Of a DNA stretch of 64,000 nt, positions 8,826-18,377 are shown piece after piece. The DNA comes from Burkholderiaceae bacterium (GTDB lineage: Bacteria; Pseudomonadota; Gammaproteobacteria; Burkholderiales; Burkholderiaceae_C). Under the pieces are notes generated by a model, which was given only the letters and a program-made list of their open reading frames with translations, had not been told where the DNA came from and made no database searches. The stretch lies in NCBI GenBank assembly GCA_024235995.1, contig JACKLI010000001.1, forward strand, positions 992,001-1,056,000, given 5' to 3'. The translations under genes were made by a program, and so were the position numbers. The first letter of the stretch is position 1. Each line of letters starts with the position of its first letter.

Positions 8826-9344
8826 TCACAAGGGCCGGTTCTCATCCGGGTCGGGCGCGCGGCGCTGGGGCGCCAGCAGCAGCACGCTCACCGGCCACCA
8901 CAGCGCGGCCTCCAGCACGGGGGCCAGCAGCAGCGTCCAGCCCGGCAGCGCCGCCCCGCCGATCAGCCGCAGCACGATGGTGATGGCGTGCGCCGCCGCG
9001 AACAGGGGAAACAGCTGCACCGCCTGGCCGGGCACCCCGAACCACAGGATACGCCGGTGCAGCATGATGGCGAAGTAGATCAGCACCGAGTAGGCCAGCG
9101 CGTGCTGGCCCAGGCGCGCGGCCTGGTGCACGTCCAGCAGCAGCCCGAAGACGAAGGCCGCCACCAGGCCCACGCGGCGCGGCTGGTGGATGGCCCAGAA
9201 CACCAGCACCACCGCCAGGAAGTCGGGCATCCAGGGCACGCGCCCCAGCGGCAGCAAATCCAGCATCAGCGCCACCAGCAGGCTGCCCCAGATGAAGCCG
9301 GGGCGCGCCGGCAGCAGCAGTTGCTGGCCGCGGGGCATGATCAT
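8826..9344 (-). CDS. mreD: Rod shape-determining membrane protein MreD
   Basis: 172-residue inner-membrane protein of the elongasome with about five hydrophobic segments (for example FIWGSLLVALMLDLLPLG and VGLVAAFVFGLLLDVH) and the MreD-typical AYSVLIYFAIMLHRRILWF. The start ATG at 9344 overlaps the mreC stop by 4 nt (ATGA), indicating translational coupling. A second in-frame ATG two codons on (9338) is an alternative. A much longer frame through mreC is a shadow. Confidence 0.92.
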   Translation of the reverse strand: MIMPRGQQLLLPARPGFIWGSLLVALMLDLLPLGRVPWMPDFLAVVLVFWAIHQPRRVGLVAAFVFGLLLDVHQAARLGQHALAYSVLIYFAIMLHRRILWFGVPGQAVQLFPLFAAAHAITIVLRLIGGAALPGWTLLLAPVLEAALWWPVSVLLLAPQRRAPDPDENRPL

Positions 9345-10375
9345 GGCGCGCTCCTTCGAGCCGCAGGGGGCTTGCCTGCCGCCGCGGCGTGGCCCTTGCC
9401 CGCCGCTTTGCCGGTGGGCTTGGCCGCGGGCTTGGCGGGGGCCTGGGGCGGTGCGGCGGCGGTGTCGGGCGCAGGAACGGGGGCGGAGGCGGCCGTGGCG
9501 GCCTGCGCCGCCTGCGCCGCCTGCGCCATCGGCGTCAGCACCATCACGTGCGTGACGCCCTGCAGCTGCGCCAGGGGCTGGCACAGGATGTGGGCGAAGC
9601 TGCTGTCGCTTTGCCGGTCGACGCTGGCCACGCGCGCCACCGGCAGGCCGGGCGGGTACACGCCATCGATGCCGCTGGTGGTGAGCAGGTCGCCCTCCTT
9701 CACGTCCTCGCCCGCGGGCATGTAGCGCAGTTCCAGCAGGCCGCCCTGCGCTGTCGGGTCGCCATAGGCCACCCCGCGCGTGCCGGTGCGGGTGTTGACC
9801 ACGGGGATCACCTGGTCGCGGTCGATCAGCAGGGTGACCTCGCTCACGAAGGGGTAGACCTGCGTGACCTGGCCCAGCACGCCGTCGCCGTCGAGCACCG
9901 GCGAGCCGGCGGCGATGCCCTGCAGCTGGCCCTTGTCGATCACCACGCGGCGGCTGTAGGGGTCGGTGGCGTCGTACAGCACCTGCGCCGCCTGCGAGGG
10001 CACGGGGATGCGCTCGCGCAGCGCCAGCAGGCCACGCAGGCGGGTGTTTTCCAGCAGCAGCTGCTCCACCTGGCCGGCGCGCTGCGACTGCTCGGCCAGC
10101 TTGCGGCGGGCCGCGTCCTCGGTCTTGCGCGCGGTCTTCAGGTCGGTCAGGTAGCCGCCGAACTCGCGCGCCGCCTGCACCGGCTGCAGCGCCAGCCACT
10201 GCGCCGGATACAGCACGGTGGCGATCGCCGCGCGCAGCGGCTGCACCAGGTGAAAGCGCGCGTCGGCCACCATCAGGAACAGCGCCAGCGCGCTCAGCAG
10301 CACCAGCTTGGACAGCGCCGAGGGCCCCTGCTTGAAGAAGGGCGGGGGCGTGCGGTCGAGCGTCTCGAGCGGCAT
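9341..10375 (-). CDS. mreC: Rod shape-determining protein MreC
   Basis: 344 residues: one N-terminal membrane segment (LVLLSALALFLMVADARF), a coiled coil (about 75-115), a periplasmic double beta-barrel domain (RRVVIDKGQLQGIAAGSPVL, GVLGQVTQV, GDLLTTSGIDGVYPPGLPV), then an unusually long Ala/Pro/Lys-rich low-complexity tail (about 285-344). It scaffolds the periplasmic side of the elongasome with MreD and PBP2. Separated from mreB by a 170-nt gap filled mostly by a family C repeat. Confidence 0.96.
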   Translation of the reverse strand: MPLETLDRTPPPFFKQGPSALSKLVLLSALALFLMVADARFHLVQPLRAAIATVLYPAQWLALQPVQAAREFGGYLTDLKTARKTEDAARRKLAEQSQRAGQVEQLLLENTRLRGLLALRERIPVPSQAAQVLYDATDPYSRRVVIDKGQLQGIAAGSPVLDGDGVLGQVTQVYPFVSEVTLLIDRDQVIPVVNTRTGTRGVAYGDPTAQGGLLELRYMPAGEDVKEGDLLTTSGIDGVYPPGLPVARVASVDRQSDSSFAHILCQPLAQLQGVTHVMVLTPMAQAAQAAQAATAASAPVPAPDTAAAPPQAPAKPAAKPTGKAAGKGHAAAAGKPPAARRSAP

Positions 10376-10439
10376 GGCGGATCAGCGTGCCAGGTGGGGG
10401 CGGTCGCCCCACGCGCTGCGCACCGGCACCCCACTGTCG

Positions 10440-10545
10440 AAAGGCCGCGGAGCAGGCCAGGCCAGTGCGCCCGTGGCCGGGGTCCCCCCGGCCACTGGGC
10501 GCGTCCCCTTGAGGGGAAGGCGCGCCAGCGCCTCAGGGGTGGACG
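10440..10545 (-). repeat. Family C repeat with perfect GC hairpin between mreB and mreC
   Basis: About 105 bp shared with 43109-43200 (AAGGCCGCGGAGCAGGCCA, GGCCGGGG...CCCCGGCC, then CCCC-TTGA-GGGG). A 10-bp perfect stem with a 3-nt loop spans 10473-10495, and a second small stem spans 10505-10516. It lies in the mreB-mreC mRNA just behind the mreB stop. No U-run follows, so it is not a classical terminator; an mRNA-stabilising or partial-stop role is inferred. Confidence 0.65.
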
Positions 10546-11589
10546 TCATTCATTGGTGAAGATGTTGCCCAGGCGCTCCATGCGCTCCAGCGCCATGCCG
10601 CAGCCGCGCACCACGCAGGTCAGGGGCTCCTCGGCCACCAGCACGGGCAGGCCGGTTTCCTCGGCCAGCAGGCGCTCCAGGTCGCGCAGCAGCGCGCCGC
10701 CGCCGGTCAGCATCATGCCGCGCTCGGCGATGTCGGCGCCCAGCTCGGGCGGGGTTTCCTCCAGCGCCTTCTTCACCTCGGAGACGATGGAGTTGAGCGG
10801 CTCGGTCAGCGCCTCGAGGATTTCGTTGCTGCTGATGGTGAAGCTGCGCGGCACACCCTCGGACAGGTTGCGGCCCTTGACCTCCATCTCGCGCACCTCG
10901 CTGCCCGGAAACGCGCTGCCGATCTGCTTCTTGATGGACTCGGCCGTCGGGTCGCCGATCAGCATGCCGTAGTTGCGGCGGATGTAGTTGACGATGGCGT
11001 CGTCGAACTTGTCGCCGCCCACGCGGGCGCTGCCCTTGTAGACCATGCCGCCCAGGCTGATCACGCCCACCTCGGTGGTGCCGCCGCCGATGTCCACCAC
11101 CATCGAGCCGCTGGCCTCGCTGACGGGCAGGCCGGCGCCGATGGCCGCCGCCATCGGCTCCTCGATCAGGTAGACCTCGCTGGCGCCGGCGCCCAGCGCC
11201 GACTCGCGGATGGCGCGGCGCTCCACCTGCGTGGAGCCGCAGGGCACGCAGATGATGATGCGCGGGCTGGGCTTGAGCAGGCCGCGCGGGTGCACCATGC
11301 GGATGAACTGTTTGAGCATCTGCTCGGTGACGGTGAAGTCGGCGATCACGCCGTCCTTCATCGGGCGGATGGCCTCGATGTTGCCCGGTACCTTGCCCAG
11401 CATGGCCTTGGCCTCGCTGCCCACGGCCTGGATCGCCTTCTTGCCTTGGGGGCCGCCTTCGTGGCGGATCGAGACCACCGAGGGCTCGTTGAGCACGATG
11501 CCCTTGCCCCGCACGTAGATCAGGGTGTTGGCGGTGCCCAGGTCGATGGCCAGGTCGGTGGAGAAGTACCGACGGAATGCTCCAAACAT
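10546..11589 (-). CDS. mreB: Rod shape-determining actin homologue MreB
   Basis: 347-residue actin-fold ATPase that forms membrane filaments guiding wall synthesis. The start MFGAFRRYFSTDLAIDLGTA at 11589 carries the amphipathic N-terminus and phosphate-1 loop; an upstream in-frame ATG at 11625 would add 12 unlikely residues. Phosphate-2 MVVDIGGGTTEVGVI and the adenosine motif MLTGGGALLRDLERLL are intact. First gene of the cell-shape operon, divergent from gatC across a 213-nt gap. Confidence 0.98.
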   Translation of the reverse strand: MFGAFRRYFSTDLAIDLGTANTLIYVRGKGIVLNEPSVVSIRHEGGPQGKKAIQAVGSEAKAMLGKVPGNIEAIRPMKDGVIADFTVTEQMLKQFIRMVHPRGLLKPSPRIIICVPCGSTQVERRAIRESALGAGASEVYLIEEPMAAAIGAGLPVSEASGSMVVDIGGGTTEVGVISLGGMVYKGSARVGGDKFDDAIVNYIRRNYGMLIGDPTAESIKKQIGSAFPGSEVREMEVKGRNLSEGVPRSFTISSNEILEALTEPLNSIVSEVKKALEETPPELGADIAERGMMLTGGGALLRDLERLLAEETGLPVLVAEEPLTCVVRGCGMALERMERLGNIFTNE

Positions 11590-11802
11590 GAAATATCCTT
11601 TTGGGCGGGGCGCGTCGGTGGGCACCAGCCTTCGCCGCCCTTGCGCGATGGGTTCGATGCGAAATGGGAGGGGATTGCGCTCAAAAGCAGCCGTTTTCAG
11701 GCCGTTTGGGCGAAGGCGGGATAATACTTCATCGCTCCGCCCGCGTCACCGGTGCGCGGGCGCCAAACACCTGACCTTTTCCCTGATTTTTCGGCTTGTT
11801 AC

Positions 11803-12098
11803 ATGGCTTTGACCCTGACTGACATCGACCGCATCGCGCATTTGGCGCGCCTGGCGCTCGAAGACGGCGAGCGCCAGCCCCTGCTGGAGCGCCTGAACGG
11901 ATTCTTCGGCCTCGTCGAGGCCATGCGCGCCGTCGACACCACCGGCGTCGAGCCCCTGGCCCACCCGCTGGCTGCCGTGCAGGACGTGCAGCTGCGCCTG
12001 CGCGAGGACGTGGCCAGCGAAAGCGACCAGCGCCAGGCCAACCAGCAAAGCGCCCCGGCGGTGGAAGACGGGCTGTTCCTGGTGCCCCGGGTGATCGA

Positions 12099-12102
<4 letters not shown>
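11803..12102 (+). CDS. gatC: Asp/Glu-tRNA amidotransferase subunit C
   Basis: 99-residue GatC, a chaperone-like belt that wraps GatA and holds it to GatB. The family start LTLTDIDRIAHLARLAL and the late EDVASESDQRQ segment (usually LR.D.V) are clear. ATG at 11803 is chosen by homology; an upstream ATG at 11752 adds a non-homologous stretch. Its stop overlaps the gatA start by 4 nt. Confidence 0.93.
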
Positions 12103-13565
<1,463 letters not shown>

Positions 13566-13566
13566 C

Positions 13567-15015
13567 ATGAGCGCCCCCAAACTCATCCACGGCTACGAGG
13601 TCGTCATCGGCTTCGAGACCCACGCCCAGTTGCAGACCCACAGCAAGATCTTCAGCCGCGCGCCCACCGCGTTTGGCGCCGCGCCCAACACCCAGGCCTG
13701 CGCGGTCGATCTGGCCCTGCCCGGCACGCTGCCGGTGATGAACCGCGAGGCGGTGCAGTGCGCTATCAAATTGGGACTGGCGCTCGGCTCCCACATTGCG
13801 TCGCGCAGTGTTTTTGCCCGCAAGAACTATTTTTATCCCGACCTGCCCAAGGGCTACCAGATCAGCCAGTTCGAGATTCCGGTGGTGCAGGGCGGCACGG
13901 TGTCCTTCTTCGTCGGCGACGAGAAGAAAACCGTACGCCTGGTGCGCGCCCATCTGGAGGAAGACGCCGGCAAGTCGCTGCACGAGGACTATCAGGGCAT
14001 GAGCGGGATCGACCTGAACCGCGCCGGCACGCCGCTGCTGGAGATCGTCACCGAGCCCGACCTGCGCGGCAGCGAGGAAGCCGTGGCCTACGCGCGCGAG
14101 CTGCACAAGATCGTCACCTGGATCGGTGTGTGCGACGGCAACATGCAGGAGGGGAGCTTTCGCTGCGACGCCAACGTCAGCGTGCGCAAGCCGGGCGCGC
14201 CGCTGGGCACGCGCCGCGAGATCAAGAACCTGAACAGTTTCAAGTTCATGCAGCAGGCGATTGATTACGAGATTCGCTGGCAGATCGAGCAGCTGGAAGA
14301 CGGCCACGCCATCCAGCAGGCCACCGTGCTGTTCAACCCCGACACGGGCGAGACGCGCGCCATGCGCACCAAGGAAGACTCGGCCGACTACCGCTATTTC
14401 CCTGACCCGGACTTGCCACCGCTCTGCATTTCGGAGCAATGGATCGAAGAAACACGCCGGCAAATGCCCGAATTACCGCGCGCCATGGCCGAGCGCTTCG
14501 TGCAGCAGTACGGCCTGCCCGAGTACGACGCCAGCACGCTCACGCAATCGCCCGCAATGGCGGCTTATTTCGAAGAGGCAGCCCAGGCCAGCGGTCAGCC
14601 CAAGCCGGCCAGCAACTGGGTGATGGGCGAGGTCTCCAAGCGCCTGAACGCCGAGGAGATCGGCATCGAGGCTGCCAGGGTCTCGGCCGTGCAACTGGCG
14701 CAGCTGGTCGGCCGCATCCAGGACGGCACCATTTCCAACAACGCCGCGCGCCAGGTGTTCGATGCGCTGTGGTCGGGCGAGGGCAGCGCGGTGGACGCCG
14801 TGATCGAGGCCAGGAGCCTCAAGCAGATGAATGACACCGGCGCGCTGGAGAAGATCATCGACGAGGTCATTGCCGCCAACCCCGACAACGTGGCGCAGTT
14901 CAAGGCCGGCAAGGACAAGGCTTTCAACGCCCTGGTCGGCCAGGTGATGAAGGCCAGCAAGGGCAAGGCCAACCCGCAGCAGGCGAGCGATCTGCTCAAG
15001 GCCCGGCTGGCCTGA
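13567..15015 (+). CDS. gatB: Asp-tRNA(Asn)/Glu-tRNA(Gln) amidotransferase subunit B
   Basis: 482-residue subunit that activates the misacylated tRNA with ATP and receives ammonia from GatA. The cradle domain start YEVVIGFETHAQLQT, the signature EEDAGKSLHED, GIDLNRAGTPLLEIVTEPD and GEVSKRLNAEE, and the C-terminal YqeY-like tail are present. Expected length. Completes gatCAB. A converging DUF4124 gene ends 45 nt downstream. Confidence 0.98.
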   Translation: MSAPKLIHGYEVVIGFETHAQLQTHSKIFSRAPTAFGAAPNTQACAVDLALPGTLPVMNREAVQCAIKLGLALGSHIASRSVFARKNYFYPDLPKGYQISQFEIPVVQGGTVSFFVGDEKKTVRLVRAHLEEDAGKSLHEDYQGMSGIDLNRAGTPLLEIVTEPDLRGSEEAVAYARELHKIVTWIGVCDGNMQEGSFRCDANVSVRKPGAPLGTRREIKNLNSFKFMQQAIDYEIRWQIEQLEDGHAIQQATVLFNPDTGETRAMRTKEDSADYRYFPDPDLPPLCISEQWIEETRRQMPELPRAMAERFVQQYGLPEYDASTLTQSPAMAAYFEEAAQASGQPKPASNWVMGEVSKRLNAEEIGIEAARVSAVQLAQLVGRIQDGTISNNAARQVFDALWSGEGSAVDAVIEARSLKQMNDTGALEKIIDEVIAANPDNVAQFKAGKDKAFNALVGQVMKASKGKANPQQASDLLKARLA

Positions 15016-15060
15016 TGGGGAGGTTGGGCCGCCCCCAGCCAGCTGGCGCGAGGCGGGTTT

Positions 15061-15726
15061 TCAGGGGCGGCTGGCTTCGCCGTCCTTGGGCGCCGCGCCG
15101 GCCCACAGGGTTTTCAGGTGCGCCGCCTCGGCGTCGAAGCGGGCGTTGATGCGCGCCTGCTCTTCCTGCTGGGCGGCAATGGCGTGGCGCTGATCGCGCT
15201 GCGCCTGCTCGTTGTCCTCGATCCCGCGGCGTACGCGCGCCGGGGCCTTGGCGGGGTTCTGACGGTAGAACTCCATCTCCTCGTTCAGCGCCTTGCGCTC
15301 GGCCTGCAACTGGGCGATGCGCTGCTCGGCCGCGTCCATCACGGCCTGGGTCTGGGCCAGGGCCTTCTTGCGCTCCAGGTCGTGCGTGGCGGCGTCCGGG
15401 TAGCGCGTGAGCAGCACCTGGTCGCGCCGGATGGCGTCGCGCGCGCGCTGGCGCGCCAGCGCCGCCTCGCGCTCGTGGGCACGCTGGGCGTCGCGCTCGG
15501 CCGCGGTCGGCGTGGGCGGGATGACGCGCAGCGTGGCGCCGCTGTTGCTCAGCTCGCGCTGCGGCCGGTCGATGCAGGCGGCAATGGGGCGGTCGGAGGT
15601 GATGCGCCGGCCCTGGGCGTCGGTGCAGGTGTAGATGGCGCTTTGCTGCGCCCAGACCTGACTCCCGCCCAGCAGGGCCAGGGTGGCGAGGCGCCGGGCG
15701 CGGCGCAGGGTCTGGGCGGTGTTCAT
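15061..15726 (-). CDS. Secreted DUF4124-domain protein
   Basis: 221 residues with a signal peptide ending near SQVWAQ, then the DUF4124 core IYTCTDAQGRRITSDRPIA (two Cys nearby) and a long charged coiled coil (about 70-205, rich in Glu, Arg, Gln, Ala). Exported to the periplasm; function unknown. It lies 12 nt downstream of pyrE on the same strand, so it is probably co-transcribed, and it converges on gatB. Confidence 0.85.
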   Translation of the reverse strand: MNTAQTLRRARRLATLALLGGSQVWAQQSAIYTCTDAQGRRITSDRPIAACIDRPQRELSNSGATLRVIPPTPTAAERDAQRAHEREAALARQRARDAIRRDQVLLTRYPDAATHDLERKKALAQTQAVMDAAEQRIAQLQAERKALNEEMEFYRQNPAKAPARVRRGIEDNEQAQRDQRHAIAAQQEEQARINARFDAEAAHLKTLWAGAAPKDGEASRP

Positions 15727-15738
15727 CGGCTTGGTGGT

Positions 15739-16422
15739 TCAATCGACGCCGTAGCGCGCGCGGTACGCGGCCACGGCGTCGTAGTATGGCAAAAACGTGG
15801 TTTCCGTCTTCAAAAGTTGCAATAAATGTGCCAACTTGGCAATGGCGCAGACCTGCAAACCCAGCTGGTCGCGGACGTAATTCACGGCGCTCCAGGGCAC
15901 ATCCTGGCCGTTTTCGGTGGCCTTCTCCTGCCGGTCGAGGGCAATGGCCACCGCGTGCGGCGTGGCGCCGGCCGCGCGAATCAGCGCGATCGATTCGCGC
16001 ACCGCGGTGCCGGCCGAGATCACGTCGTCCACGATCAGCACCCGACCCTGCAACGGGGCGCCCACCAGGGTGCCGCCCTCGCCGTGGTCCTTGGCCTCCT
16101 TGCGGTTGTAGGCAAAGGGCTTGTTCACGCCCAGGCGCGCCAGCTCGACGGCGACGGCCGCGCCCAGCGGAATGCCCTTGTAGGCGGGGCCGAAGATGAC
16201 GTCGAACTCGATGCCCGAGGCCAGCAGCGCGCGTGCATAGAATTGCGCCAGGCGGCCCAGCTTGGCGCCGTCGTCGAACAGGCCGGCGTTGAAGAAATAG
16301 GGTGACTGGCGCCCGGCCTTGGTCTTGAAGTCGCCAAAGCGCAGCACCCCGCTGTCGATGGCAAATTGCACGAACTCGCGCGCCAGCTGGTCTTGCCCGC
16401 TGCCTGCCTGTGTTGCGCTCAT
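15739..16422 (-). CDS. pyrE: Orotate phosphoribosyltransferase
   Basis: 227-residue enzyme making orotidine monophosphate from orotate and PRPP (de novo pyrimidine synthesis). The PRPP loop VLIVDDVISAGTA, the mobile catalytic loop KEAKDHGEGG and FGPAYKGIPLG are intact. The start MSATQAGSGQ at 16422 is head-to-head with xthA: the two candidate ATG codons overlap, so a longer start (16596) would run inside xthA and is rejected. Confidence 0.97.
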   Translation of the reverse strand: MSATQAGSGQDQLAREFVQFAIDSGVLRFGDFKTKAGRQSPYFFNAGLFDDGAKLGRLAQFYARALLASGIEFDVIFGPAYKGIPLGAAVAVELARLGVNKPFAYNRKEAKDHGEGGTLVGAPLQGRVLIVDDVISAGTAVRESIALIRAAGATPHAVAIALDRQEKATENGQDVPWSAVNYVRDQLGLQVCAIAKLAHLLQLLKTETTFLPYYDAVAAYRARYGVD

Positions 16423-16435
16423 GGGAGACGTCCTT

Positions 16436-17227
16436 TTGTTCAAACTCACCAGCCTCAACCTCAACGGCATCCGCTCGGCCGCCACCAAGGGCGTCGAAGC
16501 CTGGCTGGAGCAGCACGCGCCGGATTGTATTTGCGTGCAGGAGGTTAAGGCCCAGATGCCCGACCTAGCGGGCCGCTTCGAGGTGCTGGCCGGCATGCAG
16601 GGCCACTTTCACCTGGCCGAGAAAAAGGGCTACGCCGGCGTGGGCGTCTACACGCGCCACGCGCCCAGCGACGTCGTCACCGGCTTCGGCATGGCCGAGT
16701 TCGACGCCGAGGGCCGCTACGTGGAGCTGCGCTTCGACACCCCGCGGCGCCGGTTCTCGGTCATCAGCTGCTACTTTCCCAGCGGCTCCTCGGGGCCCGA
16801 GCGGCAGGAGGCCAAGTTCCGGTTTCTGGACGGCTTCTACCCCGTGCTGCAGCGCCTGAAGGCCGAGCGCGAATTCATCCTGTGCGGCGACGTCAACATC
16901 GCGCACCAGGAGATCGACCTCAAGAACTGGAAGAGCAACCAGAAGAACAGCGGCTTTTTGCCCGAAGAGCGCGCCTGGATGACCCGCGTGCTGACCGAAG
17001 GCGGCCTGGTGGACGTGTACCGGCGCCTGCAGCCCGAGGCCACCGACGCGGCCTACACCTGGTGGAGCAACCGCGGCCAGGCCTACGCCAAGAACGTGGG
17101 CTGGCGGCTGGACTACCACCTGGCCACGCCCGCCATGGCGGACAAGGCACGCCGCGAGGCGATCTACAAGGCCGAGAAGTTCTCCGACCACGCGCCGATC
17201 ACGATCGAGTACGAGATGACGATTTGA
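16436..17227 (+). CDS. xthA: Exodeoxyribonuclease III (AP endonuclease)
   Basis: 263-residue EEP-fold enzyme that cuts abasic sites and has 3'-5' exonuclease activity. Motifs: LNLNGIRSA, metal-binding Glu in QEVKAQ, GDVNIAHQEIDLKN, DYHLATP and the terminal SDHAPITIEYE. The start is taken as TTG 16436 (FKLTSLNLNG), with GGGAGA 7 nt upstream; the ATG at 16421 is an alternative but overlaps the divergent pyrE ATG. The last 43 bp recur at 18048-18090 on the far side of the parDE patch. Confidence 0.93.
   Translation: MFKLTSLNLNGIRSAATKGVEAWLEQHAPDCICVQEVKAQMPDLAGRFEVLAGMQGHFHLAEKKGYAGVGVYTRHAPSDVVTGFGMAEFDAEGRYVELRFDTPRRRFSVISCYFPSGSSGPERQEAKFRFLDGFYPVLQRLKAEREFILCGDVNIAHQEIDLKNWKSNQKNSGFLPEERAWMTRVLTEGGLVDVYRRLQPEATDAAYTWWSNRGQAYAKNVGWRLDYHLATPAMADKARREAIYKAEKFSDHAPITIEYEMTI
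17185..17227 (+). repeat. Direct repeat, left copy (3' end of xthA)
   Basis: 43 bp coding for the last 13 codons and stop of xthA (preceded by one base). It matches 18048-18090 at 40 of 43 positions, with the three mismatches clustered in six bases. The pair brackets the parDE-like operon, like the left end of an insertion that used the xthA 3' end as its target. Confidence 0.85.
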
Positions 17228-17250
17228 ATAAGATTAAGATGAGGCTGCTG

Positions 17251-17267
17251 TTGGCATAATTTGCCAA
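17251..17267. promoter_or_regulatory. Inverted repeat upstream of the ParD-like gene (autoregulatory operator candidate)
   Basis: TTGGCA-TAATT-TGCCAA is a perfect 6-bp inverted repeat, 23 bp before the antitoxin start. ParD/CopG ribbon-helix-helix antitoxins repress their own operon through such short palindromes. The central TAAT is also compatible with a -10 element. Confidence 0.55.
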
Positions 17268-17289
17268 TCAAACTCAACCGGAGATCGCC

Positions 17290-17571
17290 GTGCCGACGCG
17301 TAATGTCGTACTGACCCCGCATCAAACGTCATTGGTCGAACACTTGGTGGGCAGCGGTCGCTACCAAAACGCCAGCGAAGTGCTGCGCGAAGGATTGCGC
17401 TTGGTCGAACAGCGCGAGGCGGAAGATGCGTTGCGCCTGCAGGCCTTGCGCGCAGCCGTGAACGTGGGCATCGAGGATTTCGCCGCGGGCCGATTCGAGA
17501 CCTTTGATTCGGCGCTGCCCCTGCGCGAGCACCTGCAAGCCCTGGCGGCCCGAGCCATCAAAAAGGCATGA
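17290..17571 (+). CDS. ParD/CopG-like type II antitoxin
   Basis: 93-residue ribbon-helix-helix antitoxin. N-terminal RNVVLTPHQTSLVEHLVGSG, then RYQNASEVLREGLRLVEQRE is the ParD signature; the rest is a helical toxin-binding tail. GTG start with GGAGA 5 nt upstream. It is followed not by the usual few bases but by a tandem family D linker before the toxin. Its TGA overlaps the ATG of that linker's mini-ORF. Confidence 0.88.
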   Translation: MPTRNVVLTPHQTSLVEHLVGSGRYQNASEVLREGLRLVEQREAEDALRLQALRAAVNVGIEDFAAGRFETFDSALPLREHLQALAARAIKKA

Positions 17572-17696
17572 GCGCGCCGGGCCGCTCCCAAGCGCGAATC
17601 CCGCAGCGCGCAGCGCGGAGGGCTGGTCCAACTCACGCGCCGGGCCGCTCCCAAGCGCGAATCCCGCAGCGCGCAGCGCGGAGGGCCGTTCAGTGA
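17568..17696 (+). repeat. Tandem family D linker cassette (63-bp period, 2 copies) with 42-codon mini-ORF
   Basis: Two 63-bp units fill the whole antitoxin-toxin gap. The ATG (17568) overlaps the antitoxin stop (ATGA). The frame runs through both units (MSAPGRSQARIPQRA..., then APGRSQARIPQRA...) and stops at TGA 17694-17696, which overlaps the toxin GTG (GTGA). GGAGGG at 17680-17685 is the toxin's ribosome binding site, 7 nt from GTG. The same cassette occurs at 23031, 28087 (divergent copy) and 57145. Confidence 0.85.
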
Positions 17697-18046
17697 GCGT
17701 GATGTGGCGCATTCGGCTGGCCCGGCAGGCCGAAGCCGACATGAGCGACATCCTGCAATGGACGGCCAGGCACTTTGGGCCCGCACAGGCCGAGCACTAT
17801 GCGCAAACCGTCATTGCTGCGATCGAGGCCCTGGGTGGCGGGCCGGATATGGCCGGTGTGCGCATGCGCAGCGACATTGCCCCGAACGTGCGTACCCTGC
17901 ACGTGGCACGGCATGGCCGCAAGGGACGGCACTTCGTGGTTTTTCGGGTGGCCGATGCGCACGCCATCGAAGTGCTGCGCGTGCTGCACGACAGCATGGA
18001 TTTGGCGCGGCATATTCCAGCAGCGCCGTCTGCCGATCCAGCTTGA
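17693..18046 (+). CDS. ParE/RelE-like type II toxin
   Basis: 117 residues with the ParE/RelE fold pattern: MWRIRLARQAEADMSDILQW, GPAQAEHYAQTVIAAIEAL, VRTLHVARHGRKGRHFVVF and IEVLRVLHDSMDLARHI. The GTG start is chosen because GGAGGG lies at perfect spacing and the linker mini-ORF stop overlaps it; the upstream open frame is just linker read in another frame. Family members inhibit gyrase or cut mRNA; which applies here is not visible. It pairs with the upstream ParD-like antitoxin. Confidence 0.85.
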   Translation: MSVMWRIRLARQAEADMSDILQWTARHFGPAQAEHYAQTVIAAIEALGGGPDMAGVRMRSDIAPNVRTLHVARHGRKGRHFVVFRVADAHAIEVLRVLHDSMDLARHIPAAPSADPA

Positions 18047-18047
18047 A

Positions 18048-18090
18048 CGACCACGCGCCGATCACGATCGAGGATGCGATGACGATTTGA
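18048..18090 (+). repeat. Direct repeat, right copy (duplicated xthA 3' end)
   Basis: Right-hand copy of 17185-17227 (40/43 identical), still readable as DHAPITIEDAMTI plus stop, but with no gene attached. It begins one base after the ParE stop, so the parDE patch plus one repeat copy (about 863 bp) looks inserted at, or carried with, the xthA 3' end. Confidence 0.85.
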
Positions 18091-18125
18091 CTTGCCGCCA
18101 TCAAATGCGCACGAATGGAATCGAA

Positions 18126-18377
18126 ATGCCCGCCGATCCCGCCCTGGCCCGCAAGCAGCCTGTCAACCCCACGCTCAACGAAGCCCTGGTGGCGCAGGCC
18201 CGGACCTACACCGACAACCTGCCGGCCACCATGAAATCCCTGCTGGCGCAGTTCGTCACGGCCCAGGAAGCAGCGCGGCGCCAGCGCCAGCAAAGGGCCG
18301 GCGCCTGCGCGGCCGACTGGAATGCGGTGCATGCGGCGATCGGCTCGTTTGCCGACGGGCATTCTTCGCCCCTGTGA
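18126..18377 (+). CDS. CcdA-like antitoxin (orphan)
   Basis: 83 residues resembling CcdA antitoxins: RKQPVNPTLNEALVAQARTY is the DNA-binding N-terminus (usually K.AVNLS...LL..AR), then NLPATMKSLLAQFV, and a toxin-binding tail with the family W-N-A segment DWNAVHAAIGSF. ATG 18126 is preferred; ATG 18105 is possible and neither has a strong ribosome site. The expected ccdB follows only as a stump, so the antitoxin is an orphan. Confidence 0.72.
   Translation: MPADPALARKQPVNPTLNEALVAQARTYTDNLPATMKSLLAQFVTAQEAARRQRQQRAGACAADWNAVHAAIGSFADGHSSPL

Noticed and set aside
10440..10545. Hairpins between mreB and mreC considered as a rho-independent terminator
   Set aside because: No U-tract follows on the transcript strand and mreC-mreD-mrdA have no other clear promoter, so full termination is unlikely.
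13762..13800. Possible family A fragment in gatB (GCTATCAAATTGGGACTGGC)
   Set aside because: Only one arm is similar and the protein has the normal AIKLGLAL segment at this place.
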